DNA of 64,000 bases from Flavobacterium akiainvivens (GCF_001278115.1 NZ_LIYD01000005.1:61410-125409), one strand, 5' to 3'. Numbered from the stretch's first letter, positions 17,531-26,172 are shown. Numbers and translations: made by a program. The notes: generated by a model from the sequence alone, not told the origin.

Positions 17531-18713
17531 CGCTGGTTGCCCGTTTCTTTTTATTGTATACAGATAAGAAGATGTATCCTGATATACCCGCAAATATTGA
17601 TGCTACAAGTATTGCAAATTTTGCTTCTGCCTGAAGCATGGGCTTGTCTAACGATAGTAGCGCAATAAATATTGACATGGTAAAACCGATACCCCCCAAA
17701 AGGCCTGCACCAAAGAGGTGAACCCAGCCCACATTTGCCGGAAGTTTTGCCAGTTTTAGTTTTACCGATAGCCAGCTCATGGCAAAAATGCCTATTGGCT
17801 TGCCTAAAAACAAACCTAATACAATACCCAGACCTAAATTACTAACCAGTCCCTGGCTCATGCCGGGTTCAAAAGTAATATTAGTATTAGCTATTGCAAA
17901 AATGGGCATAATTATAAAGTTAACCGGGTTGCCCAGTATATGCTCCAGCTTTTCGAGTGGCGATTCTACAGCATCTGGGGTTGTGGGAAGTGTAAACGCG
18001 GTAAGAACCCCTGCAATGGTAGCATGTATACCGCTGTGGTGTATAAAATACCACATAAAGGCACCGGGTATCAGGTATGCCCATATTTTCTTTACGCCAA
18101 AGCGGTTTAAACCTATAAGGAATAAAAATATACCACCGGCATACAGCAGGTTTATAAGGTGTAATTCTGTGCTGTAAAAAACGGCTATAACCAGTATTGC
18201 CATAAGGTCATCGGCAATGGCAAGTGCAGCCAGGAATATTTTAAGGCGGGAGGGTACTTTATTTCCTAAAAGTGACAGTATACCCAGTGCAAAGGCAATA
18301 TCGGTAGCCATGGGTATTCCCCAGCCTTTGGAGGTGTGTGGCTCTGCATGGTTAAAAACGGCATATATAATAGCAGGGGCAATAACACCACCCACAGCAG
18401 CCAAAACCGGCAGTGCGGCCAGCTTTACCGAAGACAATTCTCCCTCAATAACCTCGCGTTTAATTTCAAGGCCAACAAGCAGAAAAAAGATTGCCATTAG
18501 GCCATCGTTTATCCATAAAAGTATAGGATATTTAAGGTGGACTCCACCACCTTCAAAGCCAAGTTGCGTTTGCAGGAAATGGTTAAAATCATCCGAAAGG
18601 CCTGTATTGGCAATGGTTAAGGACACTATTACACATAGTAACAGTAAAATACCGCCTGCTGAAGATGAACTGAAAAAGTTTTTGAATGCCTTAAGGTTAA
18701 TGTTTAGCGCCAT
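17517..18713 (-). CDS. nhaA: Na+/H+ antiporter NhaA
   Basis: Exports Na+ in exchange for protons across the inner membrane. The 398-residue protein has the family signatures MATDIAFALGIL and ALAIADDLMAIL; the paired aspartates of the second are the ion-binding residues known from E. coli NhaA (Asp163/Asp164). About eleven hydrophobic helices are visible. The start at 18713 (MALNINLKAF) gives the usual length; an ATG at 18752 would add 13 residues. Its end overlaps the DUF389 gene by 14 bases. It follows sulP by only 7-46 bases depending on start, so the two are probably co-transcribed. Confidence 0.92.
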   Translation of the reverse strand: MALNINLKAFKNFFSSSSAGGILLLLCVIVSLTIANTGLSDDFNHFLQTQLGFEGGGVHLKYPILLWINDGLMAIFFLLVGLEIKREVIEGELSSVKLAALPVLAAVGGVIAPAIIYAVFNHAEPHTSKGWGIPMATDIAFALGILSLLGNKVPSRLKIFLAALAIADDLMAILVIAVFYSTELHLINLLYAGGIFLFLIGLNRFGVKKIWAYLIPGAFMWYFIHHSGIHATIAGVLTAFTLPTTPDAVESPLEKLEHILGNPVNFIIMPIFAIANTNITFEPGMSQGLVSNLGLGIVLGLFLGKPIGIFAMSWLSVKLKLAKLPANVGWVHLFGAGLLGGIGFTMSIFIALLSLDKPMLQAEAKFAILVASIFAGISGYIFLSVYNKKKRATSAIEH

Positions 18714-18759
18714 AGCTGCTAAAATACGATATTTAGCAGGTTTGGCAATCAAAATTCGG

Positions 18760-20286
18760 TTAAGTTTTGTTGGTTGCTACGCTGTAAACCGGGTCTTCGC
18801 TTACGTTTACTTCAATAACACCTTCCGCATTATACAGCAGCCTCCTGCTGTCTTCGCTAAGGTGTTTAAGGGTTAGGGTTTTACCGGCTTCGCGATATTT
18901 CCGGGTAAGTACATTGAGTGCTTCAATGGCCGACATATCTGCCACGCGGCTGTCTTTAAAGTCTATTACCACCTGTTGTGGGTCGGTAGTAATATCAAAC
19001 TTTTCATTAAAAGTGCTTACAGAGCCAAAGAATAGCGGCCCATATATTTCATAATGCTTGACACCGGCATCGTCTACATATTTTCGGGCACGGATGCGTT
19101 TAGCGCTTTCCCAGGCAAATACAAGGGCTGATATAATAATGCCTATAAGCACCGCAAGTGCAAGGTTGTGCAGTACTATGGTTATTATAGCTACAAGTAT
19201 GCCGGTAAAAATATCGCTCTTAGGCATTTTGGTAATGATACGGAAACTGGCCCATTCAAACGTACCTATGGCTACCATCATCATTACGCCGGTTAGTGCG
19301 GCCATAGGTAGCCTGCCTATAACCGGTGCGCCAAACAATATAATTATGAGTATGGTTAATGCAGCTACAATACCCGCCAGCCTTGCCCTGGCACCAGCGT
19401 TGAGGTTAACCAGTGTTTGGGCAATCATGGGGCAGCCGCCCATGCCGTAAAAAAATCCGTTGGCTATATTGGCTGTGCCCTGGGCTATGCTCTCGCGGTT
19501 GCTGTTGCCTTTAGTGCCCGTAATTTCGTCTACAAGGTTTAGGGTTAGCAGGCCTTCGGTTAGGCCTACCGATGCCATTATGAGTGAGTAGGGAAAGATA
19601 AGCGCCAGTGTTTCGAATGTAAAAGGAATTTGTGGGATGTGGAAAGGAGGGAACCCACCCTGAACCGAGGCTATGTCCTGCACGGTTTTGGTTTCTATGC
19701 CAAAGCCCAGCACCACGGCAAACACTACAATAATAGCCACAAGCGATGCCGGTACGGCCTTCGTAATTTTTGGGAAGCCAACTACTATGCCTATTGTAAG
19801 GGCTACAAGACCAAGCATAATGTATAGGGGAGTGCCCGAAAGCCATTCTGTATGCCCGTTAACAACGGTTTTAAACTGTTCCAGCTGCGACATAAAAATT
19901 ACTACCGCAAGGCCGTTTACAAAGCCATACATAACGGGTTGCGGTACCAGGCGTATAAATTTACCCAGTTTAAAAACACCAACAAGTATCTGGATTAGCC
20001 CGGCTAATGCTACGGCTGCAAATATATATTCGAGCCCATGCGATTTCATAAGAGCAATAAGTGTTATTACCGTTGCACCCGCACCGCCCGATACAAGCCC
20101 CGGCCTGCCGCCCAGCACTGCTGTTACCAGCCCCATAATAAAAGCAGCATACAGCCCCACAAGCGGTGGAAAACCGGCCAGTATGGCAAATGAAAGCGAT
20201 TCCGGTATCATGGTCATGGCTACGGTAAGCCCGGCCAAAATCTCGTTTTTATAGTTTATTTTTTGTGAAAAGTCGAAGAGTTTCAT
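18760..20286 (-). CDS. SulP family anion transporter with STAS domain
   Basis: A 508-residue transporter of inorganic anions. The SulP core occupies residues 1-410 with the family phrase TMIPESLSFAILAGFPPLVGL near the N-terminus; a STAS domain (about 430-508, DSRVADMSAIEAL) completes it. SulP proteins carry sulfate, bicarbonate or other anions, some as Na+ symporters. The pairing with nhaA recalls cyanobacterial bicA next to a Na+/H+ antiporter gene, so Na+-coupled bicarbonate uptake is a reasonable guess, but the substrate is not proven. Upstream of the start lie nested inverted repeats (20289-20416). Confidence 0.88.
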   Translation of the reverse strand: MKLFDFSQKINYKNEILAGLTVAMTMIPESLSFAILAGFPPLVGLYAAFIMGLVTAVLGGRPGLVSGGAGATVITLIALMKSHGLEYIFAAVALAGLIQILVGVFKLGKFIRLVPQPVMYGFVNGLAVVIFMSQLEQFKTVVNGHTEWLSGTPLYIMLGLVALTIGIVVGFPKITKAVPASLVAIIVVFAVVLGFGIETKTVQDIASVQGGFPPFHIPQIPFTFETLALIFPYSLIMASVGLTEGLLTLNLVDEITGTKGNSNRESIAQGTANIANGFFYGMGGCPMIAQTLVNLNAGARARLAGIVAALTILIIILFGAPVIGRLPMAALTGVMMMVAIGTFEWASFRIITKMPKSDIFTGILVAIITIVLHNLALAVLIGIIISALVFAWESAKRIRARKYVDDAGVKHYEIYGPLFFGSVSTFNEKFDITTDPQQVVIDFKDSRVADMSAIEALNVLTRKYREAGKTLTLKHLSEDSRRLLYNAEGVIEVNVSEDPVYSVATNKT

Positions 20287-20288
20287 AA

Positions 20289-20416
20289 TTTATAAAAGTT
20301 ACTGTGTGGCTGGTTACAAAACATATAGAAATGTAACCAAACCAATAATGATTTGATTAAATGTAATGGATGCTGATTTTACAGTAGGTAAATCAGGGCG
20401 GGGTAACTTTTATAAA
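20289..20416. repeat. Nested inverted repeats upstream of sulP
   Basis: The outer arms are a perfect 14-base inverted pair: TTTATAAAAGTTAC at 20289-20302 and its complement at 20403-20416, 100 bases apart. Inside is a second pair, TGGTTACA (20311-20318) and TGTAACCA (20332-20339), with 13 bases between, a spacing of about two helical turns. The left outer arm ends two bases from the sulP ATG. The unit may be an operator region or a very small insertion sequence derivative. Confidence 0.6.
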
Positions 20417-20499
20417 ATGTATGGTATTCATGCCGCGAAGATAGCACAGAGCTTCAAAGCGGCAAAATTTACTGTTGCAAAAGAGTCAGGAAGCTTCTT
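20417..20499. other. Region after the dnaA operon
   Basis: A short stretch between the inverted repeats and the stop of the last dnaA-operon gene. It is AT-rich and no clear terminator hairpin with a T tract was found for the minus-strand operon. Confidence 0.4.
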
Positions 20500-21213
20500 C
20501 TAAAACCTGTGTATAATAAAAATACAGGGCCTGTTGTGCAGGTCTGGCTTCTCCTTTTTCCACTGGGCTATGGTTTTGGTTTTAATGTACTCTGTAGGCA
20601 GGGTAATATCTGCCGCTATGCACAGGTGGGTGTTGGGTTGCAGTATGGATAAAAGGTCTTCTACAAGCTTGTTGTTGCGGTAAGGGGTTTCTATAAAAAG
20701 TTGCGACTGGCTTTTGTCCTGACTAAGCTTTTCAAAGTTTTTAAGGGCGGTTTTTTTGTCGCCTTTATCAATAGGCAGGTAGCCGTTAAAAGCAAAGCTT
20801 TGGCCGTTCATGCCGCTTGCCATCATTGCAAGCAGAATAGAAGAGGGCCCAACCAAGGGTACCACCTGTATGCCTTTTTCATGCGCGATTTTAACTATCG
20901 CAGCACCGGGGTCGGCAACGCCGGGGCAGCCGGCTTCACTCATTAAACCCACATTTTTGCCTTCCATACACGGTTGTATAAAAGCGTTGTGCTCAGTAGC
21001 TTCAGTATGCTTGTTGAGTATCGATATTTTTAGTTCGGGTTGTTTTTTTGTTGGGAGGATAGCCTTGATGAAACGTCGCGCCGTTTTTTCGTTCTCAACT
21101 ATATAGTAGTCAATAAATTCAATTGATTTAGCTACAGTTTCAGGCAGTACCGCTTTTGGGTCGGCATCATCGCCCAGAGGAACGGGCAGCAGGTATAGTT
21201 TTCCGGCAGGCAT
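20500..21213 (-). CDS. SAM-dependent methyltransferase, RsmI-like
   Basis: A 237-residue protein of the tetrapyrrole methylase fold. Motifs LYLLPVPLGDDAD at the N-terminus, GLMSEAGCPGVADPG and LVGPSSILLAMMASGMNGQ match the RsmI group, which methylates the 2'-hydroxyl of a cytidine in 16S rRNA. It is shorter than E. coli RsmI (286 residues), so it may be a distinct Bacteroidetes subfamily with a different or additional target. Its ATG shares its A with the TGA stop of the phosphatase gene upstream, so translation is coupled. Last gene of the dnaA operon. Confidence 0.82.
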   Translation of the reverse strand: MPAGKLYLLPVPLGDDADPKAVLPETVAKSIEFIDYYIVENEKTARRFIKAILPTKKQPELKISILNKHTEATEHNAFIQPCMEGKNVGLMSEAGCPGVADPGAAIVKIAHEKGIQVVPLVGPSSILLAMMASGMNGQSFAFNGYLPIDKGDKKTALKNFEKLSQDKSQSQLFIETPYRNNKLVEDLLSILQPNTHLCIAADITLPTEYIKTKTIAQWKKEKPDLHNRPCIFIIHRF

Positions 21214-21680
21214 CAGGCGTGCTCTTTTATAAGTTTTTCGGCAACTAATGTACAGGCTTCATCCAGCATATCATATACTTTTTCAAAACCTTCATCCCCT
21301 CCGTAGTACGGGTCGGGCACATTTACTTTCTGTCCGGGAAAAATCTCGTCCATCATCAGCTTTACCTTTGCTTTACCCTCGGCATGCGGAGCCAGTGCGG
21401 TAACATCGCGCAGGTTGTTTGCGTCCATAACATAAATATGGTCAAACTCATTAAAATCATTAATGGTGATTTGCCTTGCCTTCTGGCGGCTTATGTCAAG
21501 CCCGCGGCCTTTAGCTGTAGCTACAGAACGCCTGTCGGGCCCGTCGCCCACATGCCAGTTGCCGGTTCCGGCGCTGTCTACTGTAAAGTTTTCGGCAGGG
21601 AGCTTGCTTTGCAATATACCTTCGGCCAGTGGCGAACGACATATATTGCCCAGGCAAACCATTAAGATTTTAACAGGCAT
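21213..21680 (-). CDS. Low molecular weight protein-tyrosine phosphatase
   Basis: Cytoplasmic phosphatase of 155 residues. The active-site loop CLGNICRS (Cys9 to Arg15) and the general-acid motif VPDPYYGG near residue 120 are intact. In many bacteria the family acts on tyrosine kinases of polysaccharide export, but no such gene is near here. The start ATG overlaps the stop of dnaA by one base and its own stop overlaps the methyltransferase start by one base, so the three genes are one tightly coupled operon. Confidence 0.93.
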   Translation of the reverse strand: MPVKILMVCLGNICRSPLAEGILQSKLPAENFTVDSAGTGNWHVGDGPDRRSVATAKGRGLDISRQKARQITINDFNEFDHIYVMDANNLRDVTALAPHAEGKAKVKLMMDEIFPGQKVNVPDPYYGGDEGFEKVYDMLDEACTLVAEKLIKEHA

Positions 21681-23107
21681 TATACAGAAAGTTTCTTGTT
21701 GATATCATCTACAAACTTACGGAACTGCTTATCGGTAGTAACCAGGTTATCAACCGTTTTGCAGGCGTGTAGTACCGTAGCATGGTCGCGGTCGCCTATT
21801 TGAGAGCCTATGTTGGCTAGCGAAGCTTTTGTAAACTTCTTGGCAAAAAACATGGCCAGCTGGCGTGCCTGCACCACATGGCGCTTGCGCGTTTTGCTCT
21901 TTAGGGTATCAATATCAAGCTGGAAATAATCAGATACTACTTTTTGTATGTAGTCTATTGATATTTCGCGCTTTATGTTTTTTACAAATTTTTCTACTAC
22001 CTGCTTGGCAAGGTCTAACGTTACTTCGCGGTGGTTGAAAGATGATTGTGCAATAAGCGATATAATGGCACCCTCAAGCTCGCGCACATTGCTTTTAATG
22101 TTACGTGCCACATATTCTATAATTTCCTGCGGCATTTCTACACCATCGCGGTACAGGATGTTGTTAAGGATAGAAATACGGGTTTCATAATCAGGCTGGT
22201 GCAGTTCTGCCGAAAGGCCCCACTTAAAGCGCGACAGCAGGCGCTGCTCTATATCCTGCATATCTACAGGAGCCTTGTCTGACGTAAGGATTACCTGCTT
22301 TCCGTTTTGGTGCAGGTGGTTAAAGATGTGGAAAAATACATCCTGCGTACCTGTTTTGCCGGAAAGAAACTGTACATCGTCTATAATAAGCACGTCTATC
22401 AATTGATAGAAGTGAATAAAATCATTACGGGTATTGCGTTTTACCGAGTCTATATATTGCTGGGTAAAGATTTCGGCAGATATATAAAGTACGGTTTTAT
22501 CCGGGTATTTATCTTTAATATCTATACCAATAGCGTGTACAAGGTGCGTTTTACCAAGGCCCACACCGCCAAAAATTAGCAGTGGGTTAAACGATGTGCC
22601 ACCGGGTTTATTGGCCACAGCCAAACCTGCCGAACGTGCCAGGCGGTTAGAGTCGCCCTCAAAAAAGTTGTCAAAGCTGTAATTTGCATTAAGCTGTGAG
22701 TCTATTTTAAGGTTACGTATGCCGGGTATTACAAACGGGTTTTTTAGCTCAGGATTTTTGTTTTGAAGCGGAAAATCAACCTCCTGTGGTTTTACAGGGG
22801 CGCGGTGGGCGCTGGGCAACTGCTCTGTAAAGGGCTGTTTGTTGCCATAGGTGTTTTCCATCTTGATTTTATAAAGTAACTTTGCGCTGTTGCCAAGTTC
22901 TTTAGTTAATGCCACCTTTAGCAGTTTTACATAGTGCTCTTCAAGCCACTCATAAAAGAATTTTGAAGGCACCTGTATATAAAGTGCATTATCAGTAAGC
23001 TCAACTGCACGAATGGGTTCAAACCAGGTTTTGTAGGCCTGATCCTGAATATTGTCTTTTATGAACAGCAGACAGTTTTCCCATACCGATTGCGCAGTTT
23101 TTACCAT
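21680..23107 (-). CDS. dnaA: Chromosomal replication initiator DnaA
   Basis: Binds DnaA boxes at the origin and opens it. The 475-residue protein has an N-terminal interaction domain, an AAA+ ATPase with Walker A GGVGLGKT (180-187) and Walker B LIIDDVQFL, and the C-terminal DNA-binding signature GDRDHATVLHACK. It heads a three-gene operon with the phosphatase and methyltransferase. No cluster of DnaA boxes was found in the 188 bases upstream, so the origin is probably not immediately next to this gene. Confidence 0.98.
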   Translation of the reverse strand: MVKTAQSVWENCLLFIKDNIQDQAYKTWFEPIRAVELTDNALYIQVPSKFFYEWLEEHYVKLLKVALTKELGNSAKLLYKIKMENTYGNKQPFTEQLPSAHRAPVKPQEVDFPLQNKNPELKNPFVIPGIRNLKIDSQLNANYSFDNFFEGDSNRLARSAGLAVANKPGGTSFNPLLIFGGVGLGKTHLVHAIGIDIKDKYPDKTVLYISAEIFTQQYIDSVKRNTRNDFIHFYQLIDVLIIDDVQFLSGKTGTQDVFFHIFNHLHQNGKQVILTSDKAPVDMQDIEQRLLSRFKWGLSAELHQPDYETRISILNNILYRDGVEMPQEIIEYVARNIKSNVRELEGAIISLIAQSSFNHREVTLDLAKQVVEKFVKNIKREISIDYIQKVVSDYFQLDIDTLKSKTRKRHVVQARQLAMFFAKKFTKASLANIGSQIGDRDHATVLHACKTVDNLVTTDKQFRKFVDDINKKLSV

Positions 23108-23295
23108 GTTACTGATTTTAAGGTGTTTATTAATTGTTGTCGTTATAACCGAAATGTGCGGATTTCATTCCGGTTCGGGAGAGCAAATATTGCAACATTT
23201 TTTCTCAAAAAAAAACTTGGGCTGTATTGATTTTTTCAAAAAAAAACGTAAGCATAATTAAGCTAAAATTAGCATAAAATTAACAGTAAAAAAAT

Positions 23296-23694
23296 ATGAA
23301 TTTTCACGAGTTTAATGTAAGGGTTCGCTATGCCGAGACCGACCAGATGGGGGTTGTTTACCATGGAAAATATGCCGAATACTTTGAAATGGGTCGTGTG
23401 GAATGGCTTAGAAACCTGGGTGTTAGCTATGCTGAAATGGAAAAGCAGGGTGTAATGCTGCCGGTGGTGAGCCTGACCATGAATTATAAAAAACCGGCCC
23501 GGTATGATGATTTCTTAACAGTAAAAACAATATTTAAAAAACAGGTGGGCGTTAAGATAGAATTTGACTACGAAATCTACAATGAGAAGCAGGAGTTATT
23601 AACAACGGGGTACTCAATGTTAGTATTTGTAGACATGAAAACCGGCAGGCCTACAAGCCCTCCTGAGTATGTAAAAGAGAAACTGGCCCCCTAA
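23296..23694 (+). CDS. Acyl-CoA thioesterase, YbgC/4HBT family
   Basis: A 132-residue hotdog-fold thioesterase. The active-site helix reads RYAETDQMGVVYHGKYAEYF, with the conserved Asp and His typical of the YbgC group. It would release acids from short or medium acyl-CoA or acyl-ACP. The gene is divergent from dnaA. Its last codons and its TAA stop (23692-23694) fall inside the left arm of a large inverted repeat, so the C-terminal residues LAP are partly repeat-encoded. Confidence 0.9.
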   Translation: MNFHEFNVRVRYAETDQMGVVYHGKYAEYFEMGRVEWLRNLGVSYAEMEKQGVMLPVVSLTMNYKKPARYDDFLTVKTIFKKQVGVKIEFDYEIYNEKQELLTTGYSMLVFVDMKTGRPTSPPEYVKEKLAP

Positions 23695-23748
23695 CCCCCA
23701 AAGGGGGAATTGTTGGGTACTAAACTCCCCCTTTGGGGGTTGGGGGGC
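23686..23748. repeat. Palindromic repeat supplying two convergent stop codons
   Basis: Two 24-base arms (23686-23709 and 23725-23748) are complementary at 22 positions, around a 15-base loop. Each arm also holds its own CCCCCAAAGGGGG palindrome. The TAA of the thioesterase (23692-23694) and the TAG of the YigZ gene (23722-23720) both lie within it. It probably ends transcription from both sides. Sequences like this are frequent between Bacteroidetes genes (general knowledge). Confidence 0.8.
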
Positions 23749-24346
23749 TTACTACAATCCCATAAGCCGCTTCAAATGCCTCAAGAAACATTGGGGCATT
23801 TTTTTTGCGGGTGGCCAGGGTCATAGTACAGTCGTTTTCCATAGTTTGAGAAACAATGTCCAGGTTTTTTTCTTTTATAATGCGCATTACCTTGTTCATA
23901 TCCGGGTAACCGAATTTTACGGTGAAATGTACATCAATGGTTTTATCAATAATCTCTGATGCCTCCAGTGCCATTTGGGCTGAGGTGCGGTAGGCTGAAA
24001 TAAGCCCGCCTACGCCCAGTTTTACCCCTCCGAAGTATCGTACAGACACCACCAGCACATTGGTTACACCAAAGCTTTGTATTTGTCCGTAAATGGGCAT
24101 GCCGGCTGTGTTGTTGGGTTCGCCGTCATCGTTAGCACGGTAGTAAATGTTAGGCTCTGTACCCAGTTGAAACGCATAGCACCAGTGGCGCGCGCCATAA
24201 TGCTGTTTTTTAATGTCGGCCAGTATGGTTTTTACCTCGTCTTCGTTTGCTATGGGAAAGGCATAGCCAAAGAACTTGCTGTTCTTTTCTTTAAACAGGG
24301 TTTCTTCGCCGGGTGCGGCCAGGGTTTTGTAAGTGTCGTTTTCCAA
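23720..24346 (-). CDS. YigZ/IMPACT family protein
   Basis: A 208-residue protein of the UPF0029 family, with the N-terminal IMPACT domain signature (FGVTNVLVVSVRYFGGVKLG and GGLISAYRTSA). Family members are linked to translation control, but the biochemical role in bacteria is unclear. Start chosen as TTG at 24346 (MENDTYKTL by family resemblance). An upstream ATG at 24463 would add 39 residues of unrelated sequence and would lie beyond a TACCTTTG promoter box at 24372-24365. The last residues SPPTPKGGV are encoded by the palindromic repeat and are not family-like. Confidence 0.88.
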   Translation of the reverse strand: MENDTYKTLAAPGEETLFKEKNSKFFGYAFPIANEDEVKTILADIKKQHYGARHWCYAFQLGTEPNIYYRANDDGEPNNTAGMPIYGQIQSFGVTNVLVVSVRYFGGVKLGVGGLISAYRTSAQMALEASEIIDKTIDVHFTVKFGYPDMNKVMRIIKEKNLDIVSQTMENDCTMTLATRKKNAPMFLEAFEAAYGIVVSPPTPKGGV

Positions 24347-24364
24347 AATAAAAATATCGTAGTG

Positions 24365-24372
24365 CAAAGGTA
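24365..24372 (-). promoter_or_regulatory. -7 element of the yigZ-like gene
   Basis: TACCTTTG on the minus strand, 18 bases before the chosen TTG start. No TTG at normal spacing upstream. It supports the short N-terminus. Confidence 0.5.
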
Positions 24373-24425
24373 GCAAGATAAACCAAACGGAAAATTGTGT
24401 ATACTTGTAGTATAATCTCCTTACT

Positions 24426-24971
24426 ATGAAAAAACTGCTTGTTTTTCTTTCTGTTTTATTCATTGTTCTTAGTTGCAGTAATAAAAGTAATGAAAATCAT
24501 GAAGAACGTCCTGTTATTAAGGGGCTGCATTTTTTTGATTTTGATGAAGTTGTGTACTATAAAACCACAATGAAGCAAACAGATTTAGATACTGTTTTTA
24601 ATGCTCCAAAGAGCATCAGGAGGCAGTTGTTACTTGATGTACTTACATCTTATACTCCTGAATCTTTAAAAGATAGTGTATTTGTGGCCCAGCTCGAAGA
24701 TATTGGTTACAATAAGAAGGTGCTCCCTGACAGTATAAATGAATCTTTAAACAAGATTTTTAGTGAAAGAGCGTATGATGAAGATTATGCCGCTCCTGCC
24801 TGTATGCCATATTTTAGGGATGTATATGTGTTCAGGAAAAACAACAAGATAACAGGTGTGGCTAAAATTTGTTATGGTTGCGGCTTTAGTTATTTTACCG
24901 GTACTGATGCGGTTACGCAAAATTTTGGCCGCCACAATGAGTTAAAACACTTAGAAAAAATAGTAAAATGA
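24426..24971 (+). CDS. Lipoprotein of unknown function, first gene of a three-gene cassette
   Basis: A 181-residue protein not recognised. Lipobox IVLSC puts the lipidated cysteine at residue 17. Near the C-terminus is a cysteine pair CYGCG and an upstream AAPACMP cysteine, which might form a redox or metal site, or disulfides in the periplasm. The gene begins an AT-rich group of three (here to 26163) whose coding regions overlap by four bases each, so expression is almost certainly coupled. Confidence 0.7.
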   Translation: MKKLLVFLSVLFIVLSCSNKSNENHEERPVIKGLHFFDFDEVVYYKTTMKQTDLDTVFNAPKSIRRQLLLDVLTSYTPESLKDSVFVAQLEDIGYNKKVLPDSINESLNKIFSERAYDEDYAAPACMPYFRDVYVFRKNNKITGVAKICYGCGFSYFTGTDAVTQNFGRHNELKHLEKIVK

Positions 24972-25543
24972 AAAAGATTTCCCCTTTATTATTGCTCCTA
25001 AGCTGTGTGGTAGCCTACAGCCAAACCCCGGCAGAAATAAATAAAGCTTTGGGTCTGCCTGATAGCCTTGCTTATGAAAGCGAAATAAGGGTGTACAAAG
25101 ACAGGGGGATTAGTAACTGTTCTCAGGTATTTAGGTTTTATAAAGATGGAAAAGAGTGGAAAGCAGCACTATATTATTTCTTTACTGGAGGCAAAACAAA
25201 CACAACTGATATGTTTATTAATAAAAACCTTGATGGTGTCTGGTGGGATATACTCAATACAAATATTTTATATATACCTGATGAAAAGGAAATAAAATAT
25301 AAACTGGAAAAACGTAGTAAAGGTCGTACCGAAGAAGGGGTAAATGGCTACTTTACTACCCATACTGCTATTAGTGACGGTACAGGCTATGAAATTTTTA
25401 TAAGGAGCTTTAATGAACAAAATCATATTAACTATAGTAATCCTGAAAGTTACTTGAAAATTTATCCTGGGGTTGACGAGCTTGAATTTATCCGGGATTT
25501 ACTGGATATCATTAGAACCGATTTTAATATCTGGAAGCAATGA
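24968..25543 (+). CDS. Secreted protein of unknown function, second gene of the cassette
   Basis: A 191-residue protein with a clear Sec signal peptide (cleavage near VVAYSQ, residue 19) and no recognisable family. The mature part is mixed alpha/beta in character with tryptophan-rich DGVWWDIL and no cysteine pattern beyond one ISNCSQ. Start ATG overlaps the preceding stop as ATGA, and its own stop overlaps the next start in the same way. Probably periplasmic. Confidence 0.65.
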   Translation: MKKISPLLLLLSCVVAYSQTPAEINKALGLPDSLAYESEIRVYKDRGISNCSQVFRFYKDGKEWKAALYYFFTGGKTNTTDMFINKNLDGVWWDILNTNILYIPDEKEIKYKLEKRSKGRTEEGVNGYFTTHTAISDGTGYEIFIRSFNEQNHINYSNPESYLKIYPGVDELEFIRDLLDIIRTDFNIWKQ

Positions 25544-26163
25544 AAAAAACGCTTACCAAAACACTTAAGTCCTTTACCATAACTATTCTGGTAATTATGG
25601 CTTGTATTTACCTTGTGCTTGAAACCGGTGGTTGTGTAATAACAACTTCTAAAGAACGACAGGCAATTAAGAAATCCCTAGCTGAAGCGCCTGAGTTACC
25701 ACAAAACTTTTTAGATGTGTATGAAAAGGTATATCCGGGTTCAATGAGCAATACCATTTGGGGTTATGCCTTTAAGGAACGGTTTAGTACGGTAGATTTT
25801 AAATATCCAGTGCGCGATGCAGCCGTTACTTTAGCGATATTACGGGCAAAGGGAACGTTTTGGAATACCACATTTATGGCATTTATGATTGAAAATTATG
25901 CCACACCACAACAATGCCTGCAATTCAACCTGTCTCGTTTTGACTTTACCCGGAATTGCATTGGCGCTGAAGCAGCTTCGCACTATTACTTTAAAAAACC
26001 GCTTGCTGATTTAACAGATGATGAAGTATTGGAAATTTTGGTAATGTATCAAAACCCATCACTTTATAATAAACAGAGTTCAAACCCGAGGAAAGTAGCG
26101 GAATTCTACAAATCATTTAATAGGTTGAAAGCAAGATACAATAGCAATTTATCTGTAAACTGA
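25540..26163 (+). CDS. Degenerate GT51 (transglycosylase-like) membrane protein
   Basis: A 207-residue protein with an N-terminal transmembrane helix (about 12-32). Residues 115-190 resemble the second half of the GT51 peptidoglycan glycosyltransferase domain of class A PBPs: IGAEAASHYYFKKPLADLT followed by VMYQNPSLYN corresponds to the family's EAAARxYFGKxxxDLT and LAGLPQAPSxYNP. The family's first catalytic motif (EDxxFxxHxG) is absent. So it may bind lipid II or glycan strands without polymerising them, or it may be a relic. Third gene of the overlapping cassette. Confidence 0.6.
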   Translation: MKKTLTKTLKSFTITILVIMACIYLVLETGGCVITTSKERQAIKKSLAEAPELPQNFLDVYEKVYPGSMSNTIWGYAFKERFSTVDFKYPVRDAAVTLAILRAKGTFWNTTFMAFMIENYATPQQCLQFNLSRFDFTRNCIGAEAASHYYFKKPLADLTDDEVLEILVMYQNPSLYNKQSSNPRKVAEFYKSFNRLKARYNSNLSVN

Positions 26164-26172
26164 GATTCAAAA

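Noticed and set aside
20417..20499. Terminator of the dnaA operon
   Set aside because: No GC-rich stem followed by T residues on the minus strand was found, so none is annotated.
23108..23295. Replication origin next to dnaA
   Set aside because: No TTATNCACA cluster or 13-mer-like array was seen in this interval; only one perfect DnaA box was found elsewhere.
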